The notes: a model not told the origin generated them from the letters alone. A DNA stretch of 64,000 nt from Rhizobium sp. NXC14 (GCF_002117485.1 NZ_CP021030.1:2297001-2361000), one strand, 5' to 3'. Shown: positions 29,330 through 39,448, numbered from the stretch's first letter. Program-made: numbers and translations.

Positions 29330-30868
29330 GTGTCAAGGTCAGTCTCCTCCGTATCATCGTCCCGGTCCGGCAGCTTCTTCGCGAAGCTCCTGGCGATCCT
29401 TTCGATGGCTCTCACGGTCGTCCTGGTTGATTCGGTCAATGCCGACGCGGAGGCGGCCAATCCGAAATATGCGGGCATCGTCGTCGACGCCAAGACCGGC
29501 AACGTTCTCTACAGCGAGAATGCCGATCGGTTGCAGTATCCTGCCTCGCTGACCAAGATGATGACCCTTTATATGACCTTCGAGGCCCTGGAGCAGGGTC
29601 GCATTCGCCTCGATACGCCGGTTCCCTTCTCCGCTCACGCGGCCGCCCAGGCGCCGACCAAGCTTGGCGTGCGTGCCGGCGGCACAATCACCGTCGAACA
29701 AGGCATCCTCGGTCTCGTCACTCTGTCGGCCAATGATGCGGCAACCGCGCTTGGCGAGATGCTCGGCGGCAGTGAAGAGCGCTTTGCCCAGATGATGACC
29801 GCCAAGGCGCATGCGCTCGGAATGACGCGCACCACCTATCGCAACGCCAACGGCCTGCCGAATACGGCGCAGATGACGACGGCCCGCGACCAGGCCCGCC
29901 TCGGCATCGCCCTTCGCCAGCACTTCCCGCAATATTACGGCTATTTTTCCACCCGCGCCTTCAAGTTCGGCACCCGCACGATCCGTAGCCACAATCGGCT
30001 GGTCGGCTCCGTGCGCGGCGTCGACGGCATCAAGACCGGTTATACGCGCGCCGCCGGCTTTAATCTGGTGAGTTCGGTGCAGGTCGACGGCAAGTCGATC
30101 GTCAGCGTCGTGCTCGGCGGCACTTCCGGGTCGGCTCGCGACGCCCAGATGCGCAACCTGATCGCCACCTACCTGCCGAAGGCGTCGAGCCGTGGCGGAA
30201 ATTCGGCGCTGGTAGCCCAGACAGCCCCCGCCCCTGAAATGATCGAAACCCCCGCTCCTGTTCAGCCGCAGAAGGCCCGGCAGCAGGTCGCTTCACAGCA
30301 GGTTGCTCCCCAGCAGGTCGCAAAGACGATCACCGCGGCGCAGCCGCCGGTTTCTGCCGCTGCAGCCGATCTCAGCCTGCCGCATAAGGGCCCGCTGCCG
30401 GATGCGCGCGAGGTGGCCGAGACCGAGGTTGCCTATACCGAAACATCGGCGCCGAAGTCCGACAACCCGCTGGTCGCCCAGACGATGCCGGCGCCGACCA
30501 GGGTCAAGACCACAAGCTTCAAGCAGCAGGCTCCGGTGGCCGCACCGGCTGCCCAGGACGACGCCGCCGTCGACCACGTCACGACCGCTTCGACCAGCAG
30601 CACCCCGGCAAGCGCCGCGCCTGCGGGCTGGGTCGTGCAGGTCGGCGTCTCGCCGAGCCGCCAGATGGCCATGGACCTCCTGGAGAGCGCCAAGAGCAAG
30701 GGCGGCAAGGCGCTGGCCTCGGCAAAGCCCTTCGCCGTCGCCTACGGCGCTGGCAATGACCAGGTCTACCGCGCCCGTTTCGGCGGCTTTGACGATCAGC
30801 GCGATGCGGTCAACGCCTGCAAGGCCTTGAAGAAGGCCGGCATCAAGTGCTGGGCAGCCGCACAATGA
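29330..30868 (+). CDS. D-alanyl-D-alanine carboxypeptidase with SPOR domain
   Basis: 512 residues starting with GTG. The amino half is a class A low-molecular-mass penicillin-binding protein: signal segment at 18-36, SxxK at Ser73-Lys76 (SLTKM), SxN (SAN near 134) and KTG near 236. A Pro/Gln-rich linker (300-430, with repeated QQVA units) leads to a SPOR domain (about 434-512, VVQVGVSPSRQMAMDLLESAK). The SPOR domain should direct it to denuded glycan at the division site. Trims pentapeptides in peptidoglycan. Rhizobial homologues have the same layout. Confidence 0.93.
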   Translation: MSRSVSSVSSSRSGSFFAKLLAILSMALTVVLVDSVNADAEAANPKYAGIVVDAKTGNVLYSENADRLQYPASLTKMMTLYMTFEALEQGRIRLDTPVPFSAHAAAQAPTKLGVRAGGTITVEQGILGLVTLSANDAATALGEMLGGSEERFAQMMTAKAHALGMTRTTYRNANGLPNTAQMTTARDQARLGIALRQHFPQYYGYFSTRAFKFGTRTIRSHNRLVGSVRGVDGIKTGYTRAAGFNLVSSVQVDGKSIVSVVLGGTSGSARDAQMRNLIATYLPKASSRGGNSALVAQTAPAPEMIETPAPVQPQKARQQVASQQVAPQQVAKTITAAQPPVSAAAADLSLPHKGPLPDAREVAETEVAYTETSAPKSDNPLVAQTMPAPTRVKTTSFKQQAPVAAPAAQDDAAVDHVTTASTSSTPASAAPAGWVVQVGVSPSRQMAMDLLESAKSKGGKALASAKPFAVAYGAGNDQVYRARFGGFDDQRDAVNACKALKKAGIKCWAAAQ

Positions 30869-30981
30869 GCTATTCGGTGCCGTCCGCGACAAGGCCGGCG
30901 GCACCCCTAACGGCCGGAATCGGTGTTTGCGTTTCCGGCCACCGGTTTTGAACTCGATCAGTAGTGCGTACGGGGAAAACA

Positions 30982-31257
30982 ATGGCGATCAATGAGAATG
31001 TTCCGGGAATGCCAGGCGACCGCCGCCGCGGGGCCAAAGGGCGTTCACCCCTGCATCCGCTGCACGAAGCGGCTCTGCGACTTGCCGAGATCGGTCTGCA
31101 ACGACCGAGGGCGAAGTCCGCCAAGACCCGGGATCTCATCAACCTGCTGCTTTGCCACGGCGCCCGCGCCTGGCGCTATTCGCAGCCGGAAGCCCGCATT
31201 CATCTGCATGTGACGTCGCCGGACGGCAGCGCCCCGGTGCAACTGCGCCTGCGCTGA
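30982..31257 (+). CDS. Small conserved hypothetical protein
   Basis: 91 residues from MAINENVPGMPGDRRRG; a GTG six codons upstream is the alternative. Basic, with DLINLLLCHGARAWRYSQPEARIHLHVTS as the most structured part. No domain recognised. The gene ends 33 bp before the IS630 copy. Confidence 0.55.
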   Translation: MAINENVPGMPGDRRRGAKGRSPLHPLHEAALRLAEIGLQRPRAKSAKTRDLINLLLCHGARAWRYSQPEARIHLHVTSPDGSAPVQLRLR

Positions 31258-31303
31258 AATCCACACGCCGTTGTCCGAAACCGGCATTTAGAGCCTGCTG
31301 CTT

Positions 31304-31876
31304 TCATACGGAAGCATATCCTGAGTTTGTGAGGTAGTTTGCGCATTCTGCTGGCGAGAAGCAGTCGAGCATTTCACCAGCCTTGCGCCATGTCGCTTCG
31401 ACTGTGCGAGGCTGTTCTCTCCTAATTAGGTGCTTGAGCTTGGCAAAGACTTGCTCGATGGGATTGAGGTCCGGGCTGTAAGGCGGCAGGAAGAAGAGGT
31501 GCGCGCCTGCGGCCCGGATGGCACGACGGACAGCTTGGCCCTTATGGCTGCCGAGATTGTCGAGGATGACGATGTCGCCCTTGGCGAGCGTGGGCACGAG
31601 GATCCTCTGGATATAGAGGGTAAAGAGTTCGCCGTTGATCGGCCCATCGATGACCCAAGGGGCGTCGATGCGGTCGCAGCGCAAGGCGGCAATGAATGTC
31701 AGGGTTTTCCAGTGCCCATGCGGAACCGCGGCACATAGGCGTTGACCACGCGGTGCCCACCCCCTGAGGGGCGCCATGTTGGTCTTGATCCAGGTCTCAT
31801 CGAGAAAGACCAGCCGCTGCGCTTCGATCCGCCGTTGATGGGTCTTCCAACGCAACCGTTTCCTGGCGATATCCAT
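31304..31876 (-). CDS. IS630 transposase, C-terminal DDE part
   Basis: 190 residues holding the catalytic domain: first Asp in RLVFLDETWIKTNMAPLRGW, second in DIVILDNLGSHKG, and Glu in PYSPDLNPIEQVFAKLKHLIR. The visible Met at 31876 is probably not a true start; conserved sequence (TVLPAEQTRMD) runs upstream in this frame back to the A-run near 31905, where it would fuse to the amino-terminal part. Confidence 0.88.
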   Translation of the reverse strand: MDIARKRLRWKTHQRRIEAQRLVFLDETWIKTNMAPLRGWAPRGQRLCAAVPHGHWKTLTFIAALRCDRIDAPWVIDGPINGELFTLYIQRILVPTLAKGDIVILDNLGSHKGQAVRRAIRAAGAHLFFLPPYSPDLNPIEQVFAKLKHLIRREQPRTVEATWRKAGEMLDCFSPAECANYLTNSGYASV

Positions 31877-32246
31877 CCGCGTCTGCTCGGCCGGCAGAAC
31901 CGTTTTTTTTGAAACTCAGGCCCTCGGCCCGGACGAACACCCAAACGGCGCGTCGCTCGGTCTTGATACCGCGTTCGGCCAGTTCCGCCACAAGGCCTCG
32001 CGTCGTGAACGGGCCGGATCGACAGCGCTGGCGCAGCCAGTCGGCCCGTTCGCCGGACAAAGTCCGCTGCTTGCGACCGCCGACGCGGCCGGGCGTCAGA
32101 GCGCCGGTCTCCGCAAGGCGCTTCTTCCACTTCGAAACACAGGAGGGAGCAATCGCAAGTGCTGCTGCGATCGATCGTATCGTTTCTCCGGTGTTCAGGC
32201 GCGCCATCGCCCGTTCGCGAAGATCCTCAGAATATGGGTGCGTCAT
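31797..32246 (-). CDS. IS630 transposase, N-terminal DNA-binding part
   Basis: 149 residues from MTHPYSEDLRERAMARL with two helix-turn-helix blocks (IRSIAAALAIAPSCVSKWKKR; TTRGLVAELAERGIKTERRAVW). At LSFKK it meets eight consecutive A (minus strand, near 31904-31911) and leaves the catalytic frame; with seven A the two parts would be one 300-residue protein of normal length. Either transcriptional slippage restores it or the copy is mutated. Confidence 0.85.
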   Translation of the reverse strand: MTHPYSEDLRERAMARLNTGETIRSIAAALAIAPSCVSKWKKRLAETGALTPGRVGGRKQRTLSGERADWLRQRCRSGPFTTRGLVAELAERGIKTERRAVWVFVRAEGLSFKKNGSAGRADADGYRQETVALEDPSTADRSAAAGLSR

Positions 32247-32347
32247 CCTTGCCGGCCGTCCTTTTCCGGTAGGACAGAGAATCATATTTCAGCTGATTTG
32301 CGAATCTGCGATTCTGAAAAATCGAAGCGTGCTCTAGGGCGATAAAA

Positions 32348-32785
32348 TTAGAGCAGGCCGAGCTCTGTCAGCTCGCGGCGCAGCTCCGCGGGCATTTCGG
32401 CGATCCCGGCGCCCAAGCTCGTCAGATCGGGCGGCACGTCATCCGGCGTATAGTAGCGCCAACCCTGGAACGGCCGCTTCGGCTGCACCGCGGTTTCGAC
32501 GACCTCCGGGCCGAGCATCAGGCGGCAGCGTGCAATTCCTTCATCGTCGGTGAACGTTTCGATGTCGAGCAGCCTCTGCCTCGCCTGCACCTGTCCCTTG
32601 ATCACCCAATAGAGCGAGCCGCCGTCGAGAAGCTCCTCCATGCGTTTGGGCACCATGCGCGTCGTGTGAACCGAATGCGGTTCGAGCCCGGCGGCAATGG
32701 CGCGCAGCGAGCGCTCCGCCACCCATTCGCGCAGATCCTCGATCGAGTCGGCGCCGACACAGAGTTTGATGAGATGCAATGCCAT
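32348..32785 (-). CDS. DUF1489 family protein
   Basis: 145 residues of the DUF1489 family, found in alphaproteobacteria and of unknown function: HLIKLCVGADSIEDLREW and TTRMVPKRMEELLDGGSLYWVIKGQVQARQRLLDIE are its signature blocks. Sits downstream on the same strand of sdaA? No: sdaA lies upstream at higher coordinates on the same strand, 60 bp away, so joint transcription is possible. Confidence 0.88.
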   Translation of the reverse strand: MALHLIKLCVGADSIEDLREWVAERSLRAIAAGLEPHSVHTTRMVPKRMEELLDGGSLYWVIKGQVQARQRLLDIETFTDDEGIARCRLMLGPEVVETAVQPKRPFQGWRYYTPDDVPPDLTSLGAGIAEMPAELRRELTELGLL

Positions 32786-32845
32786 GCCGCCGTTGAAATC
32801 CTTTTGGCGGCGGGCGTCAAGTGTGAAGCTATGGAGTTCGCACGC

Positions 32846-34249
<1,404 letters not shown>

Positions 34250-34355
34250 GGATGCGCCTTCTGAACACTGGAATGCGAATTTAAACCCCGCCGGTCTCGG
34301 ATCCCAGCGGCGAACCGACATCGCATGGAGTCGGTGCGACATTTCACACTAACGC

Positions 34356-34391
34356 AGCGCTATGAAAATCGGAATCGCTTTTCATAGCGCT
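34356..34391. repeat. 13-bp inverted repeat between sdaA and DUF599 gene
   Basis: AGCGCTATGAAAA / TTTTCATAGCGCT, perfect arms with a 10-bp spacer. The gap lies between divergent genes, 107 bp from sdaA and 85 bp from the DUF599 start, and no T-run follows, so an operator is more likely than a terminator. Confidence 0.6.
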
Positions 34392-34475
34392 ATATCGTTC
34401 CGGGCACGCCCTGCCGGTCATTGCAGCATCGCTGCGCATATGTAAGGTGGCCGCATTCATGCGGAGACTGAATCG

Positions 34476-35243
34476 TTGATGACGACGGCGGATTATATCG
34501 CTCTGGCCTTCTTTGCCTGTGTCTGGGCGGGTTATTCCTGGCTGTTGAAGGGCCGCACCTTCTTCGGCCGCACCAGCCTGACCCACGCGATGACCGAACG
34601 GCGGCGGGAGTGGATCTACAATTCGCTGCGCCGCGACCTGAAAATGATCGACACGCAGATCATGGCCGGACTGCAGAACGGCACGGCCTTTTTCGCCTCG
34701 ACCTCGATTTTCGCGATGGGCAGCTGCTTCGCGCTGCTCGGCGCAACGGAGAAGGTCGACGCCGTCTTTGCCGACCTGCCCTTCGTGCTCCATGGCGGCC
34801 AAGCCGCCTTCGAGATGAAGGTCGGCGGCCTGGCGGCGCTTTTCGGCTATGCCTTCTTCAAGTTCGGCTGGTCCTATCGGCTGTTCAATTACTGCACCAT
34901 CCTCTTCGGCTCCATCCCGATGATGCGCGAAGCCGAGAGCGACATCATCGCCGCCGAGCGGGCCGCCGAGCGCGTCATCCGCATGAATGTCATCGCCGGC
35001 AGCAATTTCAACGAGGGCCTCAGGGCGATCTTCCTGTCGATCGGCTATCTCGGCTGGTTCATTAATCCTTATGTCTTCATGCTGACGACGGCGACCGTGA
35101 TCTTCGTGCTGACACGGCGGCAGTTCTTCTCGCAGGCGCGGCTGGCAATCATGGATGCCGGGCCACCATCAAATCCACACCTTTCTGCTATTCGCCGCGT
35201 TACGCCATCGAACGACGGAAATGATTCGACCGGGGGACTTTGA
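34476..35243 (+). CDS. DUF599 family membrane protein
   Basis: 255 residues with about four membrane helices (DYIALAFFACVWAGYSWLL; AFFASTSIFAMGSCFALLG; GGLAALFGYAFFKFGWSYRLF; near 185-220). The YRLFNYCTILFGS block is typical of DUF599, a family of inner-membrane proteins of unknown function. Stop codon overlaps the start of the next gene (TGATG). Confidence 0.88.
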   Translation: MMTTADYIALAFFACVWAGYSWLLKGRTFFGRTSLTHAMTERRREWIYNSLRRDLKMIDTQIMAGLQNGTAFFASTSIFAMGSCFALLGATEKVDAVFADLPFVLHGGQAAFEMKVGGLAALFGYAFFKFGWSYRLFNYCTILFGSIPMMREAESDIIAAERAAERVIRMNVIAGSNFNEGLRAIFLSIGYLGWFINPYVFMLTTATVIFVLTRRQFFSQARLAIMDAGPPSNPHLSAIRRVTPSNDGNDSTGGL

Positions 35244-36232
35244 TGACAATGCCGGCAATGCAGGCCGACGGGGTGGCAAGACCGCCGCGCATCGGCCTAT
35301 TGGATACGGCGCGCGGCGTCGCATTGATCGCTATGGCGAGCTACCATTTCACCTGGGACATGGAGTTCATGGCCTATCTGGCGCCGGGCACGGCCGAGAC
35401 CGGCTGGCTGAAGATCTATGCCCGGGCGATCGCCACGACCTTTCTCTTCATCGTCGGCATCAGCCTGGTGCTCTCCAGCACGCCGACAATTCGCTGGCCG
35501 ACCTTTTGGAAACGTTTCGGCATGATTGCCGCGGCGGCTGCGGTCATTTCGATCGCCACCCGCATCGCGATGCCGGACACGTGGATCTATTTCGGCATCC
35601 TGCATTGTATCGCGGTGCTCACGCTCATCGGCGTCGTTTTTGTCAGATTGCCGCTCGCCTTCACGCTCCTCGTCACAGTCGCGCTCCTTGCCGCCTGGAT
35701 TCTCGATAATTTCGGCACACCGGGTCTTCTGCGCTCATCCTTCTTCGATCCGAGATATCTCGCCTGGATCGGGCTTGCCGAAACGCCGCAACGCTCTAAC
35801 GATTATGTGCCGCTGTTTCCCTGGGCTACGCCGTTTTTCGTGGGCTTGAGCAGCGCCTTGATTGCCATCAGAACTAGGCTGCCGCATCGGCTCGCGGCCA
35901 TCGGCACAGGCTCCTGGTGGCCGGCGAAGCTTGGCCGCCACAGCCTTGCCTTCTACCTCGTTCATCAGCCGGTGTTGATCGCGATCGCTTACGGACTTTC
36001 CCTTGTCGTCCCGCCGCCGCAGCCGGATCCGGTCGAAACTTACCTTAGGCAATGCAACTCCGCATGCGTCATACAGCAAGGCGCAGCCCTCTGCCGCAGC
36101 TTCTGCCAGTGCACGCTCGACAGATTGCAGGCTCAGGCGCTGCTGACACCGCTGCAGGCGGGCAAGATCGATCTGCAGAGCGATGAGCGAGTCCAGACGA
36201 TCGCCGGCGAATGCAGCGCCGAGGCGCAATAA
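35243..36232 (+). CDS. DUF1624/heparan-alpha-glucosaminide N-acetyltransferase-like membrane protein
   Basis: 329 residues with eight or more membrane helices. The opening RIGLLDTARGVALIAMASYHFTWDMEF is the catalytic-domain signature of the HGSNAT/DUF1624 acyltransferase-like family (R-x-x-x-x-D-x-x-R-G). Bacterial members probably move acetyl groups to cell-surface sugars; the substrate is unknown. A cysteine-rich segment near the end (CNSACVIQQGAALCRSFCQC) is unusual. Coupled to the DUF599 gene by TGATG overlap. Confidence 0.85.
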   Translation: MTMPAMQADGVARPPRIGLLDTARGVALIAMASYHFTWDMEFMAYLAPGTAETGWLKIYARAIATTFLFIVGISLVLSSTPTIRWPTFWKRFGMIAAAAAVISIATRIAMPDTWIYFGILHCIAVLTLIGVVFVRLPLAFTLLVTVALLAAWILDNFGTPGLLRSSFFDPRYLAWIGLAETPQRSNDYVPLFPWATPFFVGLSSALIAIRTRLPHRLAAIGTGSWWPAKLGRHSLAFYLVHQPVLIAIAYGLSLVVPPPQPDPVETYLRQCNSACVIQQGAALCRSFCQCTLDRLQAQALLTPLQAGKIDLQSDERVQTIAGECSAEAQ

Positions 36233-36259
36233 AGGTTCGGCGCCACCCTGCGGCAAGTC

Positions 36260-36652
36260 TCAGGTGGTAACGCCGATTTCGGCAAGGCGGCCGAGGCAGG
36301 CCTCTTCGATATTGTCGAGTTCCGTCAGCGTATCGTCTATGTCCTTGCGCTTCTGGCGCAGGTCCTCACGCTTCTCGTCGACGCGCTTCATCAGAAGTTT
36401 CAGCTGGCCGAGCTCGCCTGGCGGCTCCTTGTAGACCTGGATGATCTCGCGGATTTCCGCGATGGTGAAACCGATCCGCCGCCCGCGCAGGATTTCTCCA
36501 ATGAGCCGTCGGTCCGCCGGCCGGAAAAGACGCGTGCGCCCTCGCCGCTCCGGATGGATCAGTCCCTCGTCTTCGTAGAAGCGGAGCGTGCGCGTCGATA
36601 CTCCAAATTCGCGCGTCAGCTCCGTTATGCTATAATATTTGTTCACCGGCAT
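36260..36652 (-). CDS. MerR family transcriptional regulator
   Basis: 130 residues: winged helix-turn-helix ITELTREFGVSTRTLRFYEDEGLIHPERRGRTRLF (8-42), then GFTIAEIREIIQVY and a long coiled-coil dimerisation helix (85-118). No cysteine metal-site cluster (only one Cys), so not a metal sensor; it resembles LiuR-type regulators of branched-chain amino-acid/acyl-CoA catabolism. A promoter with a 24-bp palindrome lies just upstream, suggesting autoregulation. Confidence 0.9.
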   Translation of the reverse strand: MPVNKYYSITELTREFGVSTRTLRFYEDEGLIHPERRGRTRLFRPADRRLIGEILRGRRIGFTIAEIREIIQVYKEPPGELGQLKLLMKRVDEKREDLRQKRKDIDDTLTELDNIEEACLGRLAEIGVTT

Positions 36653-36676
36653 GTGTTCCCCGTCCTCGAACCGGCA

Positions 36677-36705
36677 ATAATATTGACTTTTACGTAATAG
36701 TCAAT
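36677..36705 (-). promoter_or_regulatory. Promoter and operator of the MerR-type gene
   Basis: On the minus strand TTGACT (36704-36699) and TATTAT (36682-36677), 16 bp apart, form a strong promoter ending 25 bp before the ATG. The same DNA is an almost perfect palindrome, TTGACTATTACGTAAAAGTCAA (one mismatched pair) spanning 36682-36705. MerR-family regulators bind such palindromes between -35 and -10; the TTACGTAA centre recalls LiuR sites. Confidence 0.75.
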
Positions 36706-36717
36706 TTCGCAGAACCG

Positions 36718-38130
36718 TCAGATGCCGAACCACCACGTGGCAATGCCGAGAAAGGCGAAGAATCCGGTACAGTCGGTCACCGTCGTGACGAATACCGACG
36801 AGGCGATCGCCGGGTCGGCACCCACCTTGTCGAGCAGCAGCGGCAGCAGAATGCCGGCAAGCGCGGCCGCCATCAAATTGATGATCATCGCCGCCGCGAT
36901 CACCCCGCCAAGCTGATAGTCATGAAACCAGATGCCGGCGATCGCGCCCATGATCGTCGCAAAAACGGCGCCGTTGAGAAGGCCGACGCCGGCCTCCCTG
37001 CGGATGATGCGGCCGGCATTGTAAATGTCGAGATCGCGAGTGGCGAGCGCGCGCACCGTCACCGTCATCGTCTGCGTGCCGGCATTGCCGCCCATCGAGG
37101 CGACGATCGGCATCAGCACCGCAAGCGCGATCATTTTCTCGATCGAGGCGTCGAACAGGCCGATAACGCTCGCCGACAGCATCGCCGTGCCGAGATTGAT
37201 CAGAAGCCAGAGGAAACGCGAGCGCGCCGTCGAGATCACGTTGTCCGACAGTTCTTCGTCGCCGACGCCGCCGAGGCGCTTGATGTCCTCGTCCGCCTCT
37301 TCATGGATGACGTCGACGACGTCGTCGATGGTCAGCACGCCAACCAGTCGGCCGTTCTCGTCGACGACGGCAGCAGACAGAAGGTCGTACTGTTCGAAGA
37401 GCTGGGCGGCCTCCTCCTGGTCCATCTCGGCGGGAACCGGATGGTTGGTCTCCCGCATGATCTGCTCGATCTTCGTCTGCCGCTTGGTGCGCAGGATCTG
37501 ATCGAGATCGACGGCGCCGAGCAGCTTGAAGGTCGGATCGATGACGAAGATCTGCGAGAAGGAATAGGGCAGATCCTCCTCGTCGCGCATATAGTCGATC
37601 GTCTGGCCCACCGTCCAGAATGGCGGCACGGCGACGAACTCGGTCTGCATGCGGCGTCCGGCCGAGCTTTCCGGATAGTCGAGCGCCCGGCGCAGCCGCA
37701 CCCGCTCGGTAAACGGCATCTGGGCGAGGATTTCTTCCCGGTCCTCCTTGTCGAGGTCTTCGAGAATGTAAACAGCATCGTCCGAGTCGAGCTCGCCGAT
37801 GGCGGCCGCGATCTGCTCGTTCGGCATCTGGTCGACGATTTCGCGGCGAATTGCCTCGTCGACCTCGGTCAGCGCCGTCATGTCGAAATCTTCGCCGAGC
37901 AGCCGCACCAGCGCCAGGCGCTGATCGGGCTGGATCGATTCGAGCAGGTCGCCTATCTCGGATTCATGCAGGCGGGCGACATTCCCGCGCAGGAACAGCG
38001 TGTCACGATCAGCGATCGCCGCACCGACGAGCGCCAGGAAATCGCCGCGGACATTGCCGTCCTCATCGTAGATATCCGCTTCCTCGTCATCGCGCCGGCG
38101 AATGCGGTCTTCCGTGTCGGTCGTCGTCAT
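36718..38130 (-). CDS. mgtE: Magnesium transporter MgtE
   Basis: 470 residues from MTTTDTEDRIRRRDD. Layout of MgtE: acidic amino-terminal superhelical domain (about 40-150, with ELDSDDAVYILEDLDKEDR), CBS pair (about 155-275) that senses Mg2+, plug helix, then five membrane helices with GGNAGTQTMTVTVRALA in the pore. Inner-membrane Mg2+ channel. Its stop is 66 bp from the MerR gene; TTGACA at about 38195 may serve as its promoter. Confidence 0.95.
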   Translation of the reverse strand: MTTTDTEDRIRRRDDEEADIYDEDGNVRGDFLALVGAAIADRDTLFLRGNVARLHESEIGDLLESIQPDQRLALVRLLGEDFDMTALTEVDEAIRREIVDQMPNEQIAAAIGELDSDDAVYILEDLDKEDREEILAQMPFTERVRLRRALDYPESSAGRRMQTEFVAVPPFWTVGQTIDYMRDEEDLPYSFSQIFVIDPTFKLLGAVDLDQILRTKRQTKIEQIMRETNHPVPAEMDQEEAAQLFEQYDLLSAAVVDENGRLVGVLTIDDVVDVIHEEADEDIKRLGGVGDEELSDNVISTARSRFLWLLINLGTAMLSASVIGLFDASIEKMIALAVLMPIVASMGGNAGTQTMTVTVRALATRDLDIYNAGRIIRREAGVGLLNGAVFATIMGAIAGIWFHDYQLGGVIAAAMIINLMAAALAGILLPLLLDKVGADPAIASSVFVTTVTDCTGFFAFLGIATWWFGI

Positions 38131-38370
38131 CTGCCGCCCTCGCACCTGGTTCGAATTTCAACGACTGCCGCACAGCATTCGCAAATGTCGGCCGAAAACA
38201 CATTGTCAACAAGCGGATAAGCGAATCCCGCGCGAGGCTCCCGCGGTCGGAATTCTTGGCCCCTGCTAGCTCAAAGCATCCTTGTCGTAAAGCGCCAACC
38301 GTGCTTCGTGATGACAATGTCTGCGGCCGGCGATAGTTTCCCGCCGCTCAAAGAGAGGGGAGCCCGCTTC

Positions 38371-38865
38371 ATGCCCATCCGTCCGATCCTGCGCTATCCG
38401 CATCCGGGCCTAAAGACCCTCTGCAAACCGGTGACGGCCTTCGATGCGTCGCTGCCCGCGCTTGCCGACGACCTGCTGGCGACCATGCGCGCAGCCCCCG
38501 GCGTCGGCATCACCGCCGCCCATATCGGCGTCTTCCTCCGCGTGACGGTGCTAGAGCTCGATCGGGCCGACGGCGTGCGCCTCTACGTCAATCCGCAGAT
38601 TACCTGGAGGTCGCAGGAGACGATGAACCATGCCGAGGGCAGCGTCTCCATGCCCGGCGCGATCGAAGAGGTCACACGCCCACGGGGGATCCGCTTTCGC
38701 TATCAGGATGCCGGCGGCATCGTGCATGAGGAGGCCGCCGAAGGTTTCCTCGCCATCTGCGTCCAGCACGAGGTGGACCAGCTCGACGGTATCTTCTGGC
38801 TGCAGCGGCTTTCGCGGCTGAAACGCGAACGCCTCGTCAAAAAATGGGAGAAAACCCAAGGCTGA
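38371..38865 (+). CDS. Peptide deformylase homologue lacking metal ligands
   Basis: 164 residues, aligned over its length with bacterial peptide deformylases, which remove the formyl group from new proteins. All three motifs are altered: GxGLAAxQ is GVGITAAH (44-51, Gln to His), EGCLS is EGSVS (89-93, metal Cys to Ser91), HExDH is HEVDQ (133-137, second metal His to Gln137). Only His133 and Glu134 remain. Catalysis in the normal way is improbable. Start at 38371 follows AGAGAGGGGAG. A regular deformylase gene is expected elsewhere in the genome. Confidence 0.88.
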   Translation: MPIRPILRYPHPGLKTLCKPVTAFDASLPALADDLLATMRAAPGVGITAAHIGVFLRVTVLELDRADGVRLYVNPQITWRSQETMNHAEGSVSMPGAIEEVTRPRGIRFRYQDAGGIVHEEAAEGFLAICVQHEVDQLDGIFWLQRLSRLKRERLVKKWEKTQG

Positions 38866-38935
38866 CAAAACGCCCGCCACACCGAACCATTCGCCTCTGT
38901 CGGCGTTGTCCCGAGAGAAACTAGGAGCGACTACA

Positions 38936-39448
38936 ATGGCAAGGATCGGTGACAAGACCCCGATTTCACGCGAGGCCCCCGAGCTTTCCCGTGAAGAAGA
39001 TTATCGCGACCTCGAAGAACGCAATCTCGACGACGGCTGGCCCTATGCCGATGGCACCGCTGGCAGCGACCCGGCAAACCGTCCGTATGGCGAGACTGCC
39101 GCAAATTTCGACAGCGATCCCAACACAGGTTTCCGAGTCGATGGCACAGACCAAGACGGCAACGAGAATCGCCTCAAGGATTCGTTACGCGCCGGTATGA
39201 TCGATCGCGACGAAAGCGACGAGCTCGAGGCGCGGGTGAACGACGCTCTCGAAAACATTCCCGAGGTCGATATCAACAGTATCGAGGTTCATGCCGACGG
39301 TCATGTCATCACCCTCGAAGGCTCGGTCGAGACCATCGGCATTGCCCGCAAGGTCGAGCTCGGCGCGCTCTCGGTCGACGGCGTTCACCATGTCCGCAAC
39401 AAGCTGCAGCTGACCGGGGTTGACGCGCATATCCCGAACGAAGACTGA
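38936..39448 (+). CDS. BON-domain protein
   Basis: 170 residues from MARIGDKTPISREAPEL. The amino half is acidic and low-complexity; the carboxyl half (about 95-165) is a BON domain (DELEARVNDALENIPEVDINSIEVHADGHVITLEGSVET), a phospholipid-binding or osmotic-stress fold. No signal peptide, unlike OsmY. Preceded by AGGAGCGA. Confidence 0.85.
   Translation: MARIGDKTPISREAPELSREEDYRDLEERNLDDGWPYADGTAGSDPANRPYGETAANFDSDPNTGFRVDGTDQDGNENRLKDSLRAGMIDRDESDELEARVNDALENIPEVDINSIEVHADGHVITLEGSVETIGIARKVELGALSVDGVHHVRNKLQLTGVDAHIPNED

Larger units (their letters stand above)
31291..32334 (-). mobile_element. IS630-family insertion sequence, 1044 bp
   Basis: Both ends begin GAGC..GCT (inward from 31291 and from 32334) and each is flanked by TA (31289-31290, 32335-32336), the target duplicated by IS630/Tc1 elements. 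It carries a two-frame transposase on the minus strand. It inserted between the small hypothetical gene and the DUF1489 gene, 13 bp past the DUF1489 stop. Confidence 0.9.
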
